Below are positions 6,142 through 13,452 of a stretch of DNA of 16,888 bases, piece by piece. Position 1 is the first letter of the stretch; every line of letters starts with the position of its first letter. The position numbers were made by a program, and so were the translations under genes. The notes under the pieces are model-generated. The model had not been told where the DNA came from. It saw only the letters and a list, made by a program, of their open reading frames with translations, and searched no databases. The stretch is from positions 1 to 16,888 of the forward strand of contig JBIIUJ010000044.1 of the NCBI GenBank assembly GCA_044340025.1, read 5' to 3'. This DNA is from JBIIUJ01 sp044340025. GTDB lineage: Bacteria; Pseudomonadota; Alphaproteobacteria; Caulobacterales; Aquidulcibacteraceae.

Positions 6142-7013
6142 GCTTGAAATCGCGGCTGGCCCAGCCGTCCGCCTTGCTGGCGCCAGGCGCCTTCGACCCC
6201 CTGACCGCGCTTCTGGTCGAGCAGGCGGGGTTCGAGGCGGCCTATGTCTCAGGCGCGTCGGTCGCCTATACGCTGCTGGGCCGGCCCGACATCGGGCTTG
6301 TCAGCGCGTCCCAGGTCGCCGACGTGATCGCGCGCATGCGCGACCGGTTGAGCCTGCCGCTGATCGTGGACGCCGACACCGGCTTCGGCAATGCGCTGAA
6401 CGTGATCCAGACGGTGCGCAGTTTCGAGCGTGCAGGCGCCACCGCCATCCAGCTGGAAGACCAGACCAACCCCAAGCGCTGCGGCCATCTTGCGGGCAAG
6501 GAGCTCGTTTCGCTTCAGGAGATGACCGGGAAGGTGAAGGCTGCCGTGGATGCGCGCGCCAGCGCCGAGACGTTGATCGTGGCGCGCACGGACGCGATCG
6601 CGGTGGAGGGCTTCATCGCCGCCATCGATCGCGCTTACGCCTACATTGATGCCGGCGCCGACGTTATCTTTGTGGAAGCCCCCCAGGACGAGGCCCAGAT
6701 GGCGGCCATCGCAACCGGTCCCGGCGCGCGGGTTCCCGCCCTCGCCAACATGGTGGAGGGCGGCAGGACGCCTCTGAAAACAAAGGCGGAACTGGAGGAA
6801 ATCGGCTTTCGGCTGGTCATCACGCCCGGAGCGCTCGCCCGCGCCATGGTGTGGCAGGCCCAGCGCTTCCTTGAGACGCTGAGGGCTGAGGGCGCCACCG
6901 CCGGCTATCGCGATCGGATGCTCGACCTCTCAGGCCTCAACGCCGTGATCGGCCTGAACGATCAGGTTGCGCTTGGCCAGCGCTATGACCCGGGGCTGGC
7001 CCGGGCCGAATGA
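6138..7013 (+). CDS. Isocitrate lyase/PEP mutase family C-C lyase (2-alkylmalate lyase type)
   Basis: 291 residues, of the isocitrate lyase/methylisocitrate lyase/2,3-dimethylmalate lyase superfamily. These are TIM-barrel, Mg-dependent enzymes that cleave a 2-hydroxy acid to an alpha-keto acid plus a carboxylate. Seen: PGAFDPLTALLVEQAGFEA near the start, Mg-binding VDADTGFGN at 77-85, QLEDQ at 105-109, and NPKRCGH at 111-117 carrying the catalytic Cys115. That cysteine loop marks lyases; PEP mutases and phosphonopyruvate hydrolases lack it. Next to a split dehydratase the best fit is a dimethylmalate or citramalate lyase giving pyruvate plus propionate or acetate; methylisocitrate lyase (PrpB) is the alternative, but no 2-methylcitrate synthase is present. 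The start overlaps the lipoprotein stop. A 149-base gap separates it from the receptor gene. Confidence 0.85.
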   Translation: MSLKSRLAQPSALLAPGAFDPLTALLVEQAGFEAAYVSGASVAYTLLGRPDIGLVSASQVADVIARMRDRLSLPLIVDADTGFGNALNVIQTVRSFERAGATAIQLEDQTNPKRCGHLAGKELVSLQEMTGKVKAAVDARASAETLIVARTDAIAVEGFIAAIDRAYAYIDAGADVIFVEAPQDEAQMAAIATGPGARVPALANMVEGGRTPLKTKAELEEIGFRLVITPGALARAMVWQAQRFLETLRAEGATAGYRDRMLDLSGLNAVIGLNDQVALGQRYDPGLARAE

Positions 7014-7162
7014 CCGACTGTCGAAAAGCGCTGTTGCATCACAGTCACACGATTTGACCTCGCGCCCTCGTGTCGGCGTCGTCGGCTTTTCAGCCGCGCC
7101 CGGCATGTCCACATGACCGCGATCGCGGCACGTCCGATGACGCGCAACAGAGGAAACACATC

Positions 7163-9664
7163 ATGCAGACGTCCTGGCGCGCCCTTGTGGCGGGCATCGC
7201 AGCCGCCTCGGCGGTTTCCCCCGTTCTGGCGCAAGAGGCGCCTGCCGCCGGCGCAGGGCAGCGCGCAGAAGCTGTCGTGGTCACCGGCACCCGCGTGGCG
7301 GATCGTTCCGCGCTCGACACCGCGGTGGCGGTGGATGTGGTGGATGTGCAGCAGCTTACCTCCATGGGCACCACGGAGCTGAACCAGGCGCTCTCGGTCG
7401 CCATTCCCTCATTCAATTTCCCCCGCCCGGCCATCACGGACGGCACCGACACGGTACGTCCCGCGTCGCTGCGCGGCCTTGCGCCGGACCAGACGCTGGT
7501 GCTGGTCAATTCAAAGCGCCGCCATGCCGCAGCCCTGGTCAACGTCAACGGCTCGGTCGGTCGTGGTTCGGCCGCCGCCGACCTGAACACGATCCCGACC
7601 GCCGCGATCGGCGGCATCGAAGTTCTGCGCGACGGCGCTTCGGCCCAATATGGCTCGGACGCCATCGCCGGGGTGATCAACATCCGCCTGAAGGAGGAAA
7701 GCTCCGGCGGCGGCGTTTCTTTCACCTATGGTCAGCGCATGACGACGGTTGAGACCCCGCCGCTCGCCCCGCGCGACGCCAACTTCAACGTCGTGCCCAA
7801 CGCCCCATGGAATGTGTCGCGCTTCAACGAGCTCGATCGCACCGATGGCGTCACCTACAACCTCTCCGGCTGGGCGGGATTTGATCTGTTCGGCAAGGGC
7901 TTCCTGACGGTTTCGGCCGAGTTCCTGGACGCCGATCGCACCATCCGCTCCGGCCCTGACTGGCGCCAGCAATTCCCGCTGGTCAATGGCCAGTTCGACC
8001 CGCGCGAAGCCGGGATCGACCGCTTCAACCACTGGGCCGGCGACCCGAAGGTGGAGCAGCTGACCCTGTTCGCCAACGCTGGCTATGACCTCGATAATGG
8101 CGTGGAGCTCTATGGCTGGCTGGGCTACCAGAACCGCGACTCGCTGTCGGCGGGCTTCTTCCGCCGTCCGCTCCAGACCACCCAGATCGACCTGTCGATC
8201 TATCCGCTGGGCTTCCTTCCGAAGATCAATCCGGAAGTGAATGACTATTCCGGCGGCGCGGGCGCCACCTGGGCGCAGGGGCCATGGACGCTCGATGCGT
8301 CTGTGGTGTTCGGCTACAACGAGATGCAGTTCACCATCCGGGACTCGCTCAACGCCTCGATCGGGCCCGACAGCAAGCGCGTGTTCGATTCGGGCGGCTT
8401 CAACTACGATCAGCTGACCTTCAACTTGTCGGGCGTGCGCACTTATGAAGTGGGGCTCGCCTCGCCGTTGAACCTTGCTGTCGGAATGGAAGCGCGCCGG
8501 GAAAGCTACGCGCTGATCGCTGGCGAACCCGATTCCTACCGGCGTGGAACGCAGGCCCCGACCCGCGTTCCCGGCGCTCAGGTGTTCCCGGGCTTCCAGC
8601 CGCAAAACGAGGTCGACGTGGATCGCTCGTCCGTCTCGGCCTATGTCGATCTGGAAGCCAACATCACCGAGAAGTTCCTGGCCTCGGCCGCCCTGCGCGC
8701 GGAGAGCTATTCCGACTTTGGCGAGACCGTGACCGGCAAGCTCGCCGCCCGCTACGACTTCACCGAGAGCTTCGCGATCCGCGGCTCGGTGCAGAACGGG
8801 TTCCGGGCGCCCTCGCTCCAGCAGCAGTTCTTCACCGCCACTTCCACCAACTTCATCAACAACGTGCCGGTGGAAGTGGGCACGTTCCCCGCCACCAGCC
8901 GGGTGGGCGCCGCGCTTGGCGGTCTGCCGCTTGAGGCGGAGGAATCGCTCAACTTCTCCCTCGGCTCGGTCATCCGCGTCGGCCGGTTCGGCGTGACGAT
9001 CGACGCCTACCAGATCAACATGGAAAACCGCATCGTCCTGTCGGAAAACCTCCAGGGCGCAGCGGTTGTGAACCTGCTCACCCAGGCCGGCGTCTCGGGC
9101 GTCAGCTCGGCGCGCTTCTTCATCAATGGCGTGGACACCGAAACCCGCGGCGTCGACATCGTGACGAATTGGCGCTGGAACACCGATGCGATCGGCGATT
9201 TCGCCTTCACGCTGGGCGCAAACTTCAACGAGACCGAAGTGACCAAGCTGCCGGCCACCCGCCAGCTCGCCACGATCAGCCCGTCGCCTGTGCTGTTTGC
9301 CCGTGTGAACGAGCTGATCTTTGAAAAAGGCCAGCCGAAGTCGAAGATCACCGGCTCTGTCGACTGGAGCTTCGGGCGCTTCGGCGCCACCGCGCGCGCC
9401 ATCCACTATGGCGAGGTTCTGTCGCCGGGCACGACGCCCGCGCTGGATCAGACGCTGTCGGCCAAGACGGTGGTGGATCTTGAAGGCCGCGTCGAGCTCA
9501 TGGAGGGCCTGCGCCTTGCGGTCGGGGCCGACAATGTGTTCGACGAGTATCCCGACCTGAACATCCTCGCCAACAATGCAAGCCCGGCGGGGTTCTTCTC
9601 CAACCTGTCGCCGTTTGGCCGCTCCGGCCGCTACGTCTACGCCCGCATCAGCTACGGCTGGTAA
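7163..9664 (+). CDS. TonB-dependent outer-membrane receptor
   Basis: 833 residues from the ATG at 7163, chosen because AGAGGA stands just upstream and the signal peptide begins here; the frame itself is open from 7070. Signal peptide 1-23, cleaved at VLA-Q. TonB box EAVVVTG at 36-42. The plug domain spans about 45-177 with LRGLAPDQTLVLVN (103-116) and IEVLRDGASAQYGSDAIAG (152-170). A long beta-barrel follows and ends in the aromatic ISYGW required for outer-membrane assembly. It imports a ligand with energy from TonB/ExbBD. There are no siderophore-specific marks. The position directly after the lyase suggests it carries a precursor of that pathway, but small diacids normally use porins, so a larger conjugate or oligomer is possible. 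A terminator follows. Confidence 0.92.
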   Translation: MQTSWRALVAGIAAASAVSPVLAQEAPAAGAGQRAEAVVVTGTRVADRSALDTAVAVDVVDVQQLTSMGTTELNQALSVAIPSFNFPRPAITDGTDTVRPASLRGLAPDQTLVLVNSKRRHAAALVNVNGSVGRGSAAADLNTIPTAAIGGIEVLRDGASAQYGSDAIAGVINIRLKEESSGGGVSFTYGQRMTTVETPPLAPRDANFNVVPNAPWNVSRFNELDRTDGVTYNLSGWAGFDLFGKGFLTVSAEFLDADRTIRSGPDWRQQFPLVNGQFDPREAGIDRFNHWAGDPKVEQLTLFANAGYDLDNGVELYGWLGYQNRDSLSAGFFRRPLQTTQIDLSIYPLGFLPKINPEVNDYSGGAGATWAQGPWTLDASVVFGYNEMQFTIRDSLNASIGPDSKRVFDSGGFNYDQLTFNLSGVRTYEVGLASPLNLAVGMEARRESYALIAGEPDSYRRGTQAPTRVPGAQVFPGFQPQNEVDVDRSSVSAYVDLEANITEKFLASAALRAESYSDFGETVTGKLAARYDFTESFAIRGSVQNGFRAPSLQQQFFTATSTNFINNVPVEVGTFPATSRVGAALGGLPLEAEESLNFSLGSVIRVGRFGVTIDAYQINMENRIVLSENLQGAAVVNLLTQAGVSGVSSARFFINGVDTETRGVDIVTNWRWNTDAIGDFAFTLGANFNETEVTKLPATRQLATISPSPVLFARVNELIFEKGQPKSKITGSVDWSFGRFGATARAIHYGEVLSPGTTPALDQTLSAKTVVDLEGRVELMEGLRLAVGADNVFDEYPDLNILANNASPAGFFSNLSPFGRSGRYVYARISYGW

Positions 9665-9685
9665 AAGGCTCATCCACACGATGAT

Positions 9686-9728
9686 GGCGCGGCCGCCGCT
9701 CCCCCCGGAGCGGCGGCCGTCGCCTTTT
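9686..9728 (+). terminator. Intrinsic terminator after the TonB receptor gene
   Basis: A perfect 13-bp stem, cggccgccgctcc (9690-9702) against ggagcggcggccg (9707-9719), closes a CCCC loop. It is extended by ggcg/cgcc with one bulged T, and TTTT (9725-9728) follows on the plus strand. The cysteine-synthase-family gene on the other strand ends 6 bases to the right, so the hairpin may serve both directions. The T tract favours the receptor gene. Confidence 0.75.
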
Positions 9729-9733
9729 GGGGG

Positions 9734-10873
9734 TCAGCGTGTGGCGCTGTCGAGTTGGGCCTCGAACCGGCCCGTCGCCTCGAACCGCGCGAAAATGTCG
9801 GTCCAGGGCGCAAGGTCCAGCCCTTGGGCCGCCACCCAGCCATCGTTGAAGCAGGTGTCGAGGTAGCGCTCGCCGGGATCGCAGATCAGCGTCGCAATCG
9901 AGCCCGAGCGGCCTGCATCGGCCAGTTCCTCCGCCAGCGTCAGCGCGCCGAGCATGTTGAGGCCGGTCGAGGGGCCGCATTTGCGGCCCAGCACGCCCTC
10001 CAGCCAGCGTGCCGCGGCCACGCAGGCGGCGTCTGGCGCTGCGATCATCCGGTCGATCACGCCGGGCATGAAGCTCGCCTCCACACGCGGCCGGCCGACG
10101 CCTTCCACCACCGCGCTGGCGCGGGCGGTCGTGGGCGCTGCGCCGTCACGATAAAAGGGGAAAAACGCAGAACCTTCAGGGTCTACGACGCAGATCTTCG
10201 TGCGGTCTGCATAACACGGCTTGTAGCGGACATAGCGCCCCAGCGTGGCCGAGGTGCCGCCGGTGCCTGCGCCCACGACCACCCAGTCGGGCGCGGGGTC
10301 GGGCTCCAGCGCCATCTGGGCGAACAGGCTCTCGGCGATGTTGTTGTTGCCGCGCCAGTCGGTCGCGCGTTCGGCATAGGTGAACTGGTCGAGGAAGTGC
10401 CCCCCGGTCTCGCGGGCAAGCGCTTCGGCCTCCTCGTTCAGGCGGGCTGGATCGTCGGCGAAGTGGCAGCGTCCGCCGTAGAATTCGATAGCCGCGATCT
10501 TTTTGGCCGCGGTGGAGCGCGGCACTACGGCGATGAAGGGCAACCCCAGCAGACGGGCGAAATAGGCCTCCGAGATCGCCGTGGAGCCCGAAGACGCCTC
10601 AATCACCGGGGCGCCTTCACGCACCCAGCCGTTGCAGATGCCATAGAGCATGAGCGAACGGGCAAGCCGGTGCTTGAGGCTGCCCGTCGGGTGGGTGCTC
10701 TCGTCCTTGAGGTAAAGCCGCACGTTGCGGAACTGGGGCAGGTCCAGCCGGATCAGATGGGTGTCGGCGGAGCGCGCGAAGTCGGCGTCGATGGCGCGCA
10801 CCGTCTCGCAGATCCAGGCGCGATCAAGCGCGCGGCGCGTCTCGGGGCAGGGGGGGAAGAGCGAACCTGACAT
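9734..10873 (-). CDS. PLP-dependent cysteine synthase-family enzyme, Cds1-like (probable L-cysteine desulfhydrase)
   Basis: 379 residues from the ATG at 10873; a GTG at 10915 with a nearby GGAAG could add 14 residues. It is a fold-type II PLP enzyme. Lys67 in STHPTGSLKHRLA is the expected Schiff-base lysine. SSGST at 94-98 stands where ordinary O-acetylserine sulfhydrylases have TSGNTG. GAGTGGTSAT at 201-210 is the phosphate-binding loop, and the block YAERATDWRGNNNIAES at 166-182 marks the subfamily of mycobacterial Cds1, which splits cysteine to pyruvate, ammonia and sulfide. By that resemblance, desulfhydrase activity is more likely than cysteine synthesis, but the sequence alone does not settle it. 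It is a single-gene unit with no sulfur genes beside it, and the tRNA-Val promoter lies upstream on the opposite strand. Confidence 0.82.
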   Translation of the reverse strand: MSGSLFPPCPETRRALDRAWICETVRAIDADFARSADTHLIRLDLPQFRNVRLYLKDESTHPTGSLKHRLARSLMLYGICNGWVREGAPVIEASSGSTAISEAYFARLLGLPFIAVVPRSTAAKKIAAIEFYGGRCHFADDPARLNEEAEALARETGGHFLDQFTYAERATDWRGNNNIAESLFAQMALEPDPAPDWVVVGAGTGGTSATLGRYVRYKPCYADRTKICVVDPEGSAFFPFYRDGAAPTTARASAVVEGVGRPRVEASFMPGVIDRMIAAPDAACVAAARWLEGVLGRKCGPSTGLNMLGALTLAEELADAGRSGSIATLICDPGERYLDTCFNDGWVAAQGLDLAPWTDIFARFEATGRFEAQLDSATR

Positions 10874-10938
10874 GGATCGAGCCGTAAAGACGACCGCGCG
10901 CAACCGCAATCGCACGCTTCCGCGAGGGATGCTTGCGG

Positions 10939-10946
10939 GTTAGAAC
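10939..10946 (+). promoter_or_regulatory. Possible -10 element of the tRNA-Val promoter
   Basis: GTTAGAAC fits the alphaproteobacterial -10 consensus GCTANAWC at 7 of 8 positions and lies 10 bases before the tRNA. The matching -35 region (around 10918, ttccgc) is weak. Confidence 0.35.
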
Positions 10947-10956
10947 GCGGGCGATC

Positions 10957-11032
10957 GGGCGGTTAGCTCAGCCGGAAGAGCATCTCGTTTACACCGAGAG
11001 GGTCGGCGGTTCGAACCCGTCACCGCCCACCA
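10957..11032 (+). tRNA. tRNA-Val(TAC)
   Basis: The acceptor stem GGGCGGT (10957-10963) pairs with ACCGCCC (11022-11028), followed by discriminator A and encoded CCA. The anticodon stem TCTCG/CGAGA encloses the loop TTTACAC, anticodon TAC. The T arm GGCGGTTCGAACCCGTC is intact. 76 nt. It lies 123 bases before tRNA-Asp on the same strand. Confidence 0.95.
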
Positions 11033-11078
11033 TGCGCACGTCTGTTTGGCGCTTGTGCATCCGGCTGCCGTTCGCCGC

Positions 11079-11107
11079 TTGACCGGCTCCGACACAGGCC
11101 CTAAACG
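11079..11107 (+). promoter_or_regulatory. Probable promoter of tRNA-Asp
   Basis: TTGACC (11079-11084) is separated by 17 bases from TAAACG (11102-11107), which also reads CCTAAACG against GCTANAWC. The tRNA begins at 11156, leaving a leader of about 40 nt. The -35 is good and the -10 only fair. Confidence 0.4.
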
Positions 11108-11155
11108 GCGCGCTCCCTCGGGCGGCTTGGCCGCTTTGCGGGAAACCGAAACGGT

Positions 11156-11232
11156 GCGGGCGTAGCTCAGTCGGTTAGAGTGCCGGCCTGTCACGCCGGA
11201 GGTCGCGGGTTCGAGCCCCGTCGCTCGCGCCA
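11156..11232 (+). tRNA. tRNA-Asp(GTC)
   Basis: The acceptor GCGGGCG (11156-11162) pairs with CGCTCGC (11222-11228) with one G-U, then discriminator G and encoded CCA. The anticodon stem CCGGC/GCCGG holds the loop CTGTCAC, anticodon GTC. The T arm CGGGTTCGAGCCCCG is normal. 77 nt. Confidence 0.95.
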
Positions 11233-11261
11233 TTTCGGGTCCGCTGGATGCAGCAGCGCGC

Positions 11262-11281
11262 AAAAGGGGGTGATCACCCCC
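11262..11281 (-). terminator. Intrinsic terminator of queF, overlapping its stop codon
   Basis: The perfect palindrome gggggtgatcaccccc (11266-11281) is followed on the minus strand by TTTT (11265-11262). The queF stop TGA (11276-11274) forms part of the palindrome centre, so the hairpin begins inside the last codons of the gene. The tRNA-Asp end is 30 bases away on the opposite strand, and its own transcripts may end here too. Confidence 0.55.
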
Positions 11282-11735
11282 GTCCGCGGTAGGGCGCAAC
11301 GCCCTGATCAGGAACCCAAAGCCCCTCTGGCGCTGGCCCGGTCTGCCAGAACACGTCGATCGGGATGCCGCCGCGCGGATACCAATAGGCGCCGATCCGC
11401 AGCCATACAGGCGCAAGCTCCGCGACGAGCCGTTTCCCGATCGCCACTGTGCAATCCTCATGGAATGCGCCGTGATTGCGGAAGCTCTGCAGGTAGAGCT
11501 TGAAGCTCTTGCTCTCCACCAGCCAATCGCCCGGCGCATAATCCACCACGAGATGGGCGAAGTCCGGCTGGCCCGTCACCGGGCAGAGCGAGGTGAATTC
11601 CGGCGCGGTGAACCGCGCCAGATAGAGCGCCCCGGCGTGCGGATTGGGCACGCGCTCCAGCACCGCTTCCTCCGGAGAGGCGTAGCCGCGCACAAGCCCG
11701 CCGAGCTGGGTCAGATCTCTGGTATAGTCAGCCAT
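11274..11735 (-). CDS. queF: NADPH-dependent 7-cyano-7-deazaguanine reductase
   Basis: 153 residues from the ATG at 11735; the frame continues upstream but homology begins at MADYTRDLTQLGG. QueF reduces the nitrile of preQ0 to the amine of preQ1 in queuosine biosynthesis for tRNA. Seen: FTSLCPVTGQPDF (48-59) with the nucleophile Cys51 that forms the thioimide and the acid Asp58, and the family motif ESKSFKLYLQSFRNHGAFHED (74-94), which binds NADPH and substrate. The short single-domain length is the YkvM-like type I form. No other queuosine genes and no preQ1 riboswitch are visible. It is divergent from the alternative oxidase gene, with 222 bases between the two starts. Confidence 0.95.
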   Translation of the reverse strand: MADYTRDLTQLGGLVRGYASPEEAVLERVPNPHAGALYLARFTAPEFTSLCPVTGQPDFAHLVVDYAPGDWLVESKSFKLYLQSFRNHGAFHEDCTVAIGKRLVAELAPVWLRIGAYWYPRGGIPIDVFWQTGPAPEGLWVPDQGVAPYRGRG

Positions 11736-11957
11736 GGCCGCGTCTTTGCGGGATGACCTGTCGCGATGCAACCAGGCGGCGCCCTCGCGCGATTGTGACG
11801 CCTGAATGGGGCCGGCTTGCATGCCTGTCCCTCCGATATGGCGCGGTGCGCTCTATCTCTGACGTTGGATGACCCGGGTCCCTCTGGCGGCGCTGGTGCG
11901 ACGCGATGTCGGGCCACTGGGCGCGCCAGATTCGCCGGCGCCCTTCCGGAGGCCGCC

Positions 11958-12614
11958 ATGGTCGCAACGACCGACACCGCTTCGCCGTCCCATCGCGCGC
12001 CGCGCGATCTCTCGGATCATATCGCCCTTGCGCTCACAAAACTGATGCGCCTCTTCGCGGACACGTTTTTCGCGCGCCGCTATGGGCATCGCGCTGTGGT
12101 GCTGGAAACCGTCGCCGCCGTTCCCGGCATGGTCGGCGGCATGCTGGTGCATCTGAAGAGCTTGCGGCGCATGGAGGAGGACGGCGGCTGGATCCGCACC
12201 CTCCTTGCAGAGGCCGAAAACGAGCGCATGCACCTCATGACCTTCATCGCGGTTGCCCGGCCCAACCTGGTCGAGCGGTTGCTGGTGCTCCTGGCGCAGG
12301 GCGTGTTCTTCAACGCTTTCTTCCTGCTGTATCTCTTCGCTCCCAAGACCGCGCATCGTCTCGTCGGCTATTTCGAGGAAGAGGCTGTCGTGAGCTACAC
12401 CGCTTATCTTGCCGAGATCGACGCCGGGCGGCTTCCGAACGGTCCGGCTCCGGCGATCGCCATCCGGTACTGGGGCCTGCCGGCGGACGCACGCCTGCGC
12501 GAGGTGGTGATTGCGGTGCGCGCGGATGAAGCCGGCCATCGCGACGTGAACCACGCCTTCGCCGACGCCTTGGCCAGCGGCCAGGCGCAAACCGGGCCTG
12601 TCACCACCGCCTAG
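11958..12614 (+). CDS. aox: Alternative oxidase (cyanide-insensitive ubiquinol oxidase)
   Basis: 218 residues from the ATG at 11958, preceded by GGAGG; the frame is open upstream but nothing there resembles the family. AOX is a diiron protein on the inner face of the membrane that passes electrons from ubiquinol to oxygen without pumping protons. All six iron ligands are present: E50 in VLETVAAVPGM, E89 and H92 in ENERMHL, E140 in the FEEEAV motif, and E191 and H194 in RADEAGHRDVNH. The redox Tyr is Y147, and the quinone-pocket Arg45 and Leu49 are kept. The residue before E140 is Phe where the family normally has Leu (YLEEEA). The protein has no cysteine, so it lacks the disulfide/keto-acid control of plant AOX. 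Short N-terminus, no targeting peptide, as expected for a bacterium. Confidence 0.95.
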   Translation: MVATTDTASPSHRAPRDLSDHIALALTKLMRLFADTFFARRYGHRAVVLETVAAVPGMVGGMLVHLKSLRRMEEDGGWIRTLLAEAENERMHLMTFIAVARPNLVERLLVLLAQGVFFNAFFLLYLFAPKTAHRLVGYFEEEAVVSYTAYLAEIDAGRLPNGPAPAIAIRYWGLPADARLREVVIAVRADEAGHRDVNHAFADALASGQAQTGPVTTA

Positions 12615-12657
12615 AGCGGTTTCGCACGAAGGCATGCACGGCTAAACCGGCCGGGTC

Positions 12658-13383
12658 ATGAGCGTTCCCAACCGCCTCTTTGTCGAAACGCCGTTGTCGG
12701 CCGGCGCGTCTGTCCCGCTGTCGCAAGCGCAGGCGCATTATGCGCTGGGGGTCCTGCGGCTTGCCGAGGGCGACAGCCTTCTCGCCTTCAACGGGCGAGA
12801 CGGGGAATGGCGCTGCACCCTGCAGCCGCTGGGCCGCAGGGCGGCATCGCTGACCTGCGCCGAGCAGACGCGGCCGCAGGCCAGCGCCCCCGACATCACG
12901 CTCGCCTTTGCGCCGATCAAGGGCGATCGGATCGACGCCATCGCGGAGAAAGCGACCGAGCTTGGCGTCGCAGCGCTTCAGCCTGTCGTCACCGACCGCA
13001 CCATCGTGCGCAAACTGCGCATCGATCGGCTGGAAGCGCGCTGTGTGGAGGCGGCTGAGCAATCAGGCCGGCTATGCGTGCCAGAAGTGCGCGGGGCGAT
13101 AGGCCTTGATCTCTGGCTTGCCGGCCGGGACGCAACGCGCCTTCTGGTGTTTGCCGATGAGGCCGGCGACGCCCCCCCGATGGGGCGAGCCGTGGCTGGC
13201 AGCACGGCGCCCGCCGATCTGCTGATCGGGCCGGAGGGCGGGTTTACGCCTGCGGAGCGAAGGCGCATTCGCGACCGCCTCGGCGTCGTGCCTGTCAGCC
13301 TCGGCCCTCGCATCCTGCGTGCGGACACAGCCGTGTTCGCCGGCCTAGCGCTTCTCCAGGCCGGCCTTGGCGACTGGGGCTGA
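12658..13383 (+). CDS. rsmE: 16S rRNA (uracil-1498-N3)-methyltransferase
   Basis: 241 residues. A SPOUT-class methyltransferase that methylates U1498 of 16S rRNA in the 30S subunit. The N-terminal PUA-like part (about 1-70) includes NRLFVE and HYALGVLRL. The SPOUT domain shows KATELGV at 98-104, EQSGR at 134-138, GPEGGFTPAE at 191-200 and the knot sequence LGPRILRADTA at 215-225 that binds SAM. Length is normal. It starts 43 bases after the oxidase stop and precedes gshA by about 70 bases; the rsmE-gshA pairing is common in Alphaproteobacteria. The start ATG at 12658 has only a weak ribosome binding site. Confidence 0.95.
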   Translation: MSVPNRLFVETPLSAGASVPLSQAQAHYALGVLRLAEGDSLLAFNGRDGEWRCTLQPLGRRAASLTCAEQTRPQASAPDITLAFAPIKGDRIDAIAEKATELGVAALQPVVTDRTIVRKLRIDRLEARCVEAAEQSGRLCVPEVRGAIGLDLWLAGRDATRLLVFADEAGDAPPMGRAVAGSTAPADLLIGPEGGFTPAERRRIRDRLGVVPVSLGPRILRADTAVFAGLALLQAGLGDWG

Positions 13384-13452
13384 GCTTGCGCAGGGCCGTT
13401 GCAGAGCCTACCTCCCCGCAGGCGACCGCCCGGGGTGGGTATGGGGGAGAGC

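Noticed and set aside
7117..7128. Perfect palindrome ccgcgatcgcgg upstream of the TonB receptor gene
   Set aside because: Twelve bases in a GC-rich background with GATC/CGATCG common in such genomes; no second half-site or promoter alignment to support an operator.
7511..9679. 722-codon antisense frame across the TonB receptor gene
   Set aside because: Composition is rich in Arg, His, Glu and Ala with no domain, as expected from the reverse of a GC-rich gene with third-position bias.
11736..11957. Possible regulatory sites between queF and aox
   Set aside because: GCTCTATC at 11850 fits a -10 consensus at 7 of 8 positions but has no matching -35, and no FNR-, NsrR- or CRP-type palindrome is evident.
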